From the NCBI GenBank assembly GCA_007449985.2, contig VIIQ02000555.1:558001-622000 (forward strand): a stretch of DNA of 64,000 nucleotides, given 5' to 3'. Within the stretch, counting starts at the first letter, position 1, and each line of letters starts with the position of its first letter. Below are positions 57,876 through 64,000 of this stretch, one piece after another. The position numbers and the translations under genes are program-made. The stretch is from Desmodesmus armatus (taxonomy: Eukaryota; Chlorophyta; Chlorophyceae; Sphaeropleales; Scenedesmaceae). The notes below the pieces were generated by a model that saw only the letters and a program-made list of their open reading frames with translations, was not told the origin of the DNA and ran no database searches.

Positions 57876-60418
57876 ATGGAGGAGAGTGATTGGCACGGCA
57901 TCACGTACGACCCAGGGAGGAGGAACTGGAAAGCCAGAATACACTTTGATGGCAAGGAGCAGTATATCGGCAGGTGGGGTTGTGTAGCTGGTAGCAGGGC
58001 CAGGCAAATGATCATGTGCATTGACACTGCTGTTGCCTTGCTGCCCCTTGCTGATGTAGTGTGTCAGACAACGCATGTGTGGAAAGAACATTTATTGACA
58101 GTACGTCTACTCCTAACCAACTGTCTGATGGCAATCAAGGCTTGGCAGGAACATCATTTAGACCTTGGACCCACCGTCCGGCTGGCGGCTGCTGCCTGCC
58201 TACATGCCCACACAGGTACAGCACTGCGTACGAGGCAGCACTGGCATATGATCAGGCAGCACGCCTGATCAATGAAACGCAGGAGATATCAGTAGCAGCC
58301 TGGCGGCGCACTCGGCCGCTGAACTTCCCCCACCTGCGGCCGCATGACAAGTCGCTGGATGCCAGGCTGCTCAGCATCTTCAAAATCACCCCGAGGTAGC
58401 TGCAGCAGTGGCAGCAGGCACAACAGCACTTGCACTCAAGGCTCAGAACAGCACAGGAGCAGAACATGGCGCGCTGCACATGGCTGCAGCCAACATGGCA
58501 GCATCCGCCCCTGCAGGTGCTGACCCAGCACATGACCATGTGCTGAGGCACCTTGCAGCAGCAGCGGCTGCCCATGACGCAGCAGCCTCAGACGATGACG
58601 ATGGAGCCGCCGAGGCAGCAGCAGCCCTCACAGCGATGGGGTCCATGGGCTCCCTTGGGCCAGTCAGCAAGCGCCGCAGGCAGCAGCAGCACAGCCAGCA
58701 GCAGCGGGCCACGGCAGCAGTGCGCTGGGGCGCTGCTGGGGGTGGCAGGGTGGCGAGTGGCTCCAGCCGTGCTGGTGCCAGCCTGCAGGAGCAGCAGCTG
58801 AGGCCAAGGCCAGGGTCCAGGTCTGAACGGCTGGCTGCTGCTCGTGCTGAGCCCATGCAGGAAGTCCTGCCTGTGCGTGATACAGCAGAGGGTGAGGACA
58901 GCATGGTCTGGGAAGCGACGCCGCCAGAGAGTGCCTCACCCTCACCAGCACCAGCACCCGGCCCCTCAGCTGCTGCTGCAGACCCCCAGCATGCGCTTGT
59001 GAAGTGTGAGCAGCCACCAGAAGCAGACAAGCAGAGTGCTGGCGACGCAGAAGGCGTGCAGCAGCAACAGACGAGCACGCCTGCAGCGTCCCTGCTGCAA
59101 CCGATCGCGCTGTTTGTGCTGCGGGCCGTGTTCCCGGCAACCCCCCAGCCGCTGAGCTGCCACTTGCCACCAGCAGCGGTCATGCTAGCCTCAGCAACGG
59201 TGCGGCAGCAGGTTCGGCAGACGCCAGCCAGCAGCAGGGGCCAGGGCCCGGGTTGGGGGCTCCTCCTCTTCCCCAGTGTCCAGCGTGGCCGGCAGTGGGG
59301 CACAACGCCGCTGGCGTGAGGAGCGTATGTCTTCACGATCAGGGTCAGTGGAGTCGGAGGCGGCCGAGACAGCGGCGGCGGCAGCCGCCGCCGCAGCGGC
59401 TCCCGCAGCTTGCGCGGCTGCAGCCGCCAGCGTTCCTGACCTCACCAGCCCAAGGGACAGCCGGCCCCTGTCGTCACCTGCGCCCCAGCAGCATCATGAG
59501 GAGCTGCAGCAAGAGCAGCAGGCATCACCGCAGGCACCACTGCAGGCACCATCAGGCAGTGTGCCAGCTGCAAACCCACTTCAAAGCCGCGTGCACCTAC
59601 TGCTGCAGCAGCTGATTACGCAGTGCCAGCAGCGGCAGGAGCAGCTCCAGCAGCAGCCTGCCCCGCTGCCGGTGCAGCAGCTGCCTCTGCAGCTGCGGGC
59701 CCCTGACCTGCATACATCCTCCTGGCCTCCTCAGCAGCCGCACGGTCAGGTCCTTTCGCTGTCTCCTGCTGCCGTCCTGCAGCAACTCCTGCCTGCAGTA
59801 GCCGGCGGCATGGCTGCAGCTACACCACCTGCAGCAGCTGTGTCACCGGCAGCTATGGTAGCAGCAGTTGGGATCCCCGGCAGCGGGGGCCCAGTGGGCA
59901 TGCTGTCGAGGATCGGCAGCGCTGAGCTTCTGTTAGTCGCCAACAGCTGCCTGCATGAGATAATAGACATGCGCCTCGCTGTGCTGATGGCGCCCCAGCA
60001 CAGCAGCAGCCTGGCCGTCCTGCAGGCCCACCTGGCAGCAGCGCAGCAGCAGCGGCAGCAGGGCTGGATGGCGCCTGCGCCAGGGGCGTGCGTGTCGATG
60101 GACGAGGCGCAGTCGGCGCTGCCCATGCCGCCTGAGCGCATCGTGGCGCTGTCTATGATGAAGGCTTTCCTGCAGCTTGTGGGGGATGCAGCAGGGGCGC
60201 AGGGGCTGGACCGGCAGGCTGAGTGTCAGTCTGTTCTGGGTGCGCTGAACCAGCTGCAGCAGGCGCTGTCAGGGCTGCAGCGGGTGACTGCGGCGGCTAG
60301 CGTCCACCCTGCAGCCAGCGCTGCAGCGTGCCTGGGGGAGTGGAAGGCTGGCAACTTGGGTCTTTCACCACGCATGGCTGTTCACCCTGCAGTGGACAGG
60401 TTTGTTGAGCTGCTCTGA
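57876..60418 (+). CDS. Second AP2-domain paralogue; frame interrupted after the AP2 domain
   Basis: Exon 57876-57973 (MEESDWHGITYDPGRRNWKA to QYIGR) joins in phase to an exon starting 58216 (YSTAYEAALAYDQAARLI, then RRTRPLNFPHLRPHD). The join is at the same point of the AP2 domain as in the first gene. The frame then meets TAG at 58397. The next long frame (58408-59319) is shifted, and the conserved C-terminus lies in yet another shift (59276-60418). That C-terminus clearly matches the first AP2 gene: NSCLHEIIDMRLAVLMAP, LGALNQLQQALSGLQR, ACLGEWKAGNLGL and VDRFVELL at the stop. In the first gene all this is one exon. No splice that restores frame was found: a GTAGCT donor at 58396 exists, but no downstream acceptor had the right phase. 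Sequencing errors, unrecognised introns or decay are the options. The ATG may be internal to an exon that opens at 57871. Confidence 0.65.
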
Positions 60419-62881
60419 GGAGATGGGGCGAGGTACCAGGGAAGGCGGGAAGGGACGGCCGGCTGTTCAGTTGCCGAATCTTACATAAATGTTTTTATGC
60501 GGAGGTGTGGAGCAAGCAGGATTGATTGACAGGTGGTGAGGTTGCACAGAAGTGCAGCGTGTGGGGTGTTTTGGGAGCAGCTGGTGGCAAAGCATGGTAT
60601 TGAAGCGGCAGGGCGTTCATTGCTGCTCGTTGCATCAGGTTGTGGGCGTGTTCAGCCAAGTCAGGTTGAGCACCCTCACTGCTCAGCATGATCGGAAGAA
60701 ACAGGCCGCGTCTGTACTTGCTGCTTGCATGGATGTGTGTGTTTGGAGGTTTGGGGTGCGCGTCTCGTCAGCATGTACTGCTGCTGCTCCCACTCAGGGG
60801 GCTCAACTGGCCTGCGCCCGCGACATACACTACCTGTTGGACGCGTAAATTTTACATGTCATACACCCTGCTGCCTTCTAGAAGCATCGGGGGAGGATGT
60901 CTGAAGTTGCTGGATGGTTTATGGTGGTATTTGTGTGTGTGATGGTGTGAGTGCATGGGAACTGCAGTTGGAAGGAAGGTGTTTGTCTGGGTTGCTGGTT
61001 CCAGCCAGTGTTTCCTGCTGGCCCATGGCACCCAGCTGCCCCTTGAAGGCTCTTTATCGTTGTTCCTGGCAACCTGGTTGACCGACACCTTTGCCCTTCT
61101 GGTGGCCTCCTGTAGTTTGAGGACTGCCAGAGAGCACCATCTGACTCTCCAATGCCTTGCTGGATGGGACACTGTAGATATCACCTATCTTCCAAAGTTG
61201 GGCCGCATGCAGGCCTGCGCAGGGCCGTTGTTTCACCCCAACCTGTGTTTGGGGTGGAATTGGGCAACCAAGGCATGGGCGATTGGGCAGCACGCGTTAT
61301 CGTCATGGTGTGACGGTGCGAGTCACACTGTGGTTGGAGGACTCAATCACGGTGGCGGGAGGAGAGTGGTTTGAGATTTTTGCTACTGAGCATTCCTGCA
61401 TGTGCACCGCGCGGTGGCAGTGTGGTGTTGACCTCGCATCGTCTGTCTCAGCATCGTGTGCATGCTGTCATGTCTGATCAGCTGTGCACCGGTTGTTTGG
61501 TGTGCATGCGTATGGAGCCGCCCTGGGCTGGGACAGTGCGTGTGCTGATGGATTGGGTTGGTTGCCGCCAACTTGGCAGGTTGGAGCGCACCAAAGGGCG
61601 CTCGCGCTGTGTCATTTTCTTTGCAATAGCCTGATGCTGATGTTGAGGATCGATGCCTATGCCTTTGTGAGTGTATGCGTTTCTGGCGGGCCGTTGGGCA
61701 GTGGTTGTTCTGGCTTGCAACAGGTGCAGCAAGGCCGTCGTGTGCCAAATGCACACAATGTACCTAGTGTGTGTTACTGGTGTTTTGGAAACCCGGGGCG
61801 ACTCGTCCAAACACCACGTCATGCTCCGACCTGCCCCAGCTTGCCGGCGCTAGGTGTGGCTCGCAGGGCGGTGGGTGGCTGTGGGTACGATCCAGGCTGG
61901 CTGGCTGGCTCGGTGTGTAGTGGCCTGTGCTGACATCACTGGCTGCAGGCCCTAGCAGAGGAGCGGTGGTGGTGGGGAGGCGAGAGCATTGTCAGTGGCT
62001 TGTGGCTTAGCACATTTTTTTACCAGGGCTCAACATCCGGCTGTGAGCACTGTGTGCATGGGGAGTTCACCTGCCAGCAACACATGCTGCTAGCTGGGCT
62101 GACCTTGCGGCTATCCTGGCACAACTACCAGTAGTAGCACTGCTTCTTTTGGGGTATAGCCTGGGTCACGCTGGGTCACCCGCCAATGCACATAGTCTGC
62201 GAGCTGAGCGACAACTTGTGTGGCTTTCCTGGTGTGGATCGCACAGTCTGTCAGGCCAACTCAGGCCATGTCTCTGACTCTCTCCTCCGCGACCCGCCTG
62301 TTCCTACCTGGGGAGGGTACTGCCGGCGTATCACGTGTGGCTTGCCGCACCGTGTGCATGTCGTTGTTTTGTGTGAGCCTGCTTTGTTGCTGTCCTGTCG
62401 TGTGTCGCACTGCCTATAAATACTGGAGGTCTCCTTGTGTATGAGTCAAGGGGCCTTGCACAGTTTGATCCGCACGTCTGCACATCTGTTGCTGCGTCGG
62501 GTGGGAATAGCGGATGCTAGTGTGGACATCATCGCGGCATCGCGTTGCTGTTGGGAGTTTGCTGGATTGTGCACTTTTGTTGAGCCCTCACCGTGTGCAA
62601 ATTTGAGCAACAGGCTTCAACAGCAGTTGAACCGATGGGGCGGGGTGGCTGACCATGTCTCCATCGTTGCACATGAAGTTGGTGATGCGTGCACACACTG
62701 TGCAGCAAAGTGCTTGCTTGCCAGCTTGCTGCCTGGCACCCAACAGGCCCCATTGCCCAGCATGGGTCAGCCTTGTTGGCAGCGTCCGGCATTGACGGCT
62801 GAAATCAAGGCTGTGCAAAGTCATTCAAGTACCTCCTGGTGCTTGCTTCAGGCGCCAGCGTACCTTGTAGGCTTGTCTAAT
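60419..62881. other. 3' flank of the second AP2 gene; no gene seen
   Basis: TG-rich unique sequence with short frames only. No domain or convincing exon was found on either strand. Confidence 0.5.
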
Positions 62882-63215
62882 CATGTTCCACGTTGACATG
62901 TTGCAGTGGAGTTTGCAGTATTTACCCGTGGTGTGGCTGTCTTCCTGCATACAGGCCTTCCATGGCCTGCTCGTACAGGTTGCTTCAGCAGTTTGGTTCT
63001 GCCTTGTGGCAGCTGCCTGCCTTATCTTATTAAGTACTACTGCAGTACTTCTGCGGCTGCTACTGGAATACATAGTGCTGTTTGCAAGCCAATTCGCCAG
63101 GGCAGCTTTTGATTCCTACTGGATTTATTTACAGAGTCAAGATTCTATGCCGGTTCTTTTCTTGTGTTGGGGCAGCGGCGTTCTTGCGGGGTTAACCATG
63201 GCCCGTCAGCATTGA
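62882..63215 (+). CDS. Possible small hydrophobic protein or exon
   Basis: A 110-codon frame from an ATG at 62883 contains two strongly hydrophobic stretches (FCLVAAACLILLSTTAVLL and a second near the end, VLFLCWGSGVLAGLT) separated by an aromatic, polar segment. An acceptor-like TACAG lies inside it before the first hydrophobic stretch, so it may be one exon of a larger membrane protein that continues past 63215. No family is recognised. The overlapping minus frame is shorter and less protein-like. Confidence 0.3.
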
Positions 63216-64000
63216 TGTCTGGCAGGAGACTTTTGTGTGTCTGCATGTCGTACTTGCTCAAGCGTGAGCCAAGCTCATGAGCAGGGATCACCTCCGGTTC
63301 AGGCCTGGCGGTGACTCTGTAGCTTGCCAGGACAAGTTTTGTGCCACCGTGCCAGAGGATGTTTTGCTGGCCGGTGCCAGCCATGCCCTATTGTGTGAGA
63401 GCAGCCTCTGTACAGGTGGTGCAGCTGGAGAGGGCGGGGGGCAGTCCGTCTCTCGTAAGCTTTGGGTTGATGTGCAGCAGGTTGTGTTGCCAGGTGAACT
63501 GACCCGCCTGTTGACAGACGGGAGCACAGGTGGTGGCTGTGCCAGCTGCAGGATGCTTGTCATGATGTGTGTTGTGCAGGACATCCTATCCCAAGGCGGT
63601 CAAACAGCTGCCTGCTGTTTGACGGTGGAACTCCAGGGTAACGTTACCTGAGGTCTTTTACACGTTGATTGCCTGTTATGTTACTGTACTTTGTTGCTTC
63701 CTGCCTGATGCTTTATTGTATTTATTGTTGTTTCCTACCTGTCATGCGGAGTGGTTGGAGCATGTGCCTGTAGGTCCAGCGCCCCACATTCCAGAGGGGC
63801 AATTGCTCCATTTACTGGAGGGAGGTACTGATCAGCCTGTCATGACAGGCACCTGCTGCGACCACAGCACTCCTAGTGGGCGCGCGCAGGTGCCTCAGGA
63901 AGGTGGCTGCTTGCCGTGCAGGGGTCCCATGGCCCTACTGGTTGCCTTTGGAGTTGCAGCATTGTGTGCGTGTGTGAGATCAGCGTATGATTTCAGCGGT
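63216..64000. other. Unassigned right end
   Basis: A plus frame of 124 codons (63277-63651) reads moderately protein-like (PEDVLLAGASHALLCESS, then WVDVQQVVLPGELTRLLTDG), but has no domain or clear splice signals. A gene may run off the right edge. Confidence 0.35.

Noticed and set aside
58443..59336. 297-codon minus frame
   Set aside because: Antisense of the Ala/Gln-rich AP2 paralogue; no independent support.
63730..63830. tRNA-like stretch (GCGGAGTGGTTGGAGCATG...)
   Set aside because: Looks superficially like a D-arm, but no T-arm GTTCGAATC or pairing acceptor stem follows.

Overview
This window looks like nuclear DNA of a green alga (Chlorophyta), probably a chlorophycean. The genes have many short GT-AG introns with consensus donors (GTGAGT, GTAAGT) and CTGCAG-type acceptors. 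CAG/CTG runs are everywhere, several genes have TGTAA-type 3' signals, and the gene set is plant-like (plastid-type signal peptidase, GDT1, DUF2358, AP2 transcription factors). No bacterial operon, rRNA, tRNA or CRISPR array was seen. All gene models below were spliced by hand from reading frame, splice signals and intron phase.

Layout. 0-11.2 kb: a GDT1-type Mn/Ca transporter (-), a CRAL-TRIO lipid-transfer protein (-), and divergently a type I signal peptidase (+). 11.7-27.9 kb: a tandem segmental duplication of about 7 kb. Each copy carries a 45-60 bp minisatellite array, an unrecognised minus-strand gene and a plus-strand multi-exon gene with a possible AP2-like N-terminus. The first copy of that plus-strand gene is frame-disrupted. 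Between the copies sit a 0.5 kb insertion and an unrecognised minus-strand gene. 28-34.7 kb: UDP-N-acetylhexosamine pyrophosphorylase (-), with a one-base frame break in its nucleotide-binding exon, head-to-head with a DUF2358 protein (+). 37-46.5 kb: IMP4 (-) head-to-head with a TMEM161-family membrane protein (+), then a soluble ABCI/CAF16-type ABC ATPase (+). 47.6-60.4 kb: two tandem AP2-domain paralogues sharing an unusual conserved C-terminal region; the first has long Gln and Ala tracts and the second has frame breaks. The rest of 52-57 kb and 60-64 kb has no gene I can support.

The housekeeping genes (ribosome biogenesis, precursor processing, sugar-nucleotide synthesis, ion and lipid transport) are unrelated neighbours, several arranged as head-to-head pairs. 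The distinctive content is the fast-evolving part: the mosaic segmental duplication and the AP2-type factors whose C-terminal domain I cannot match to a known family.
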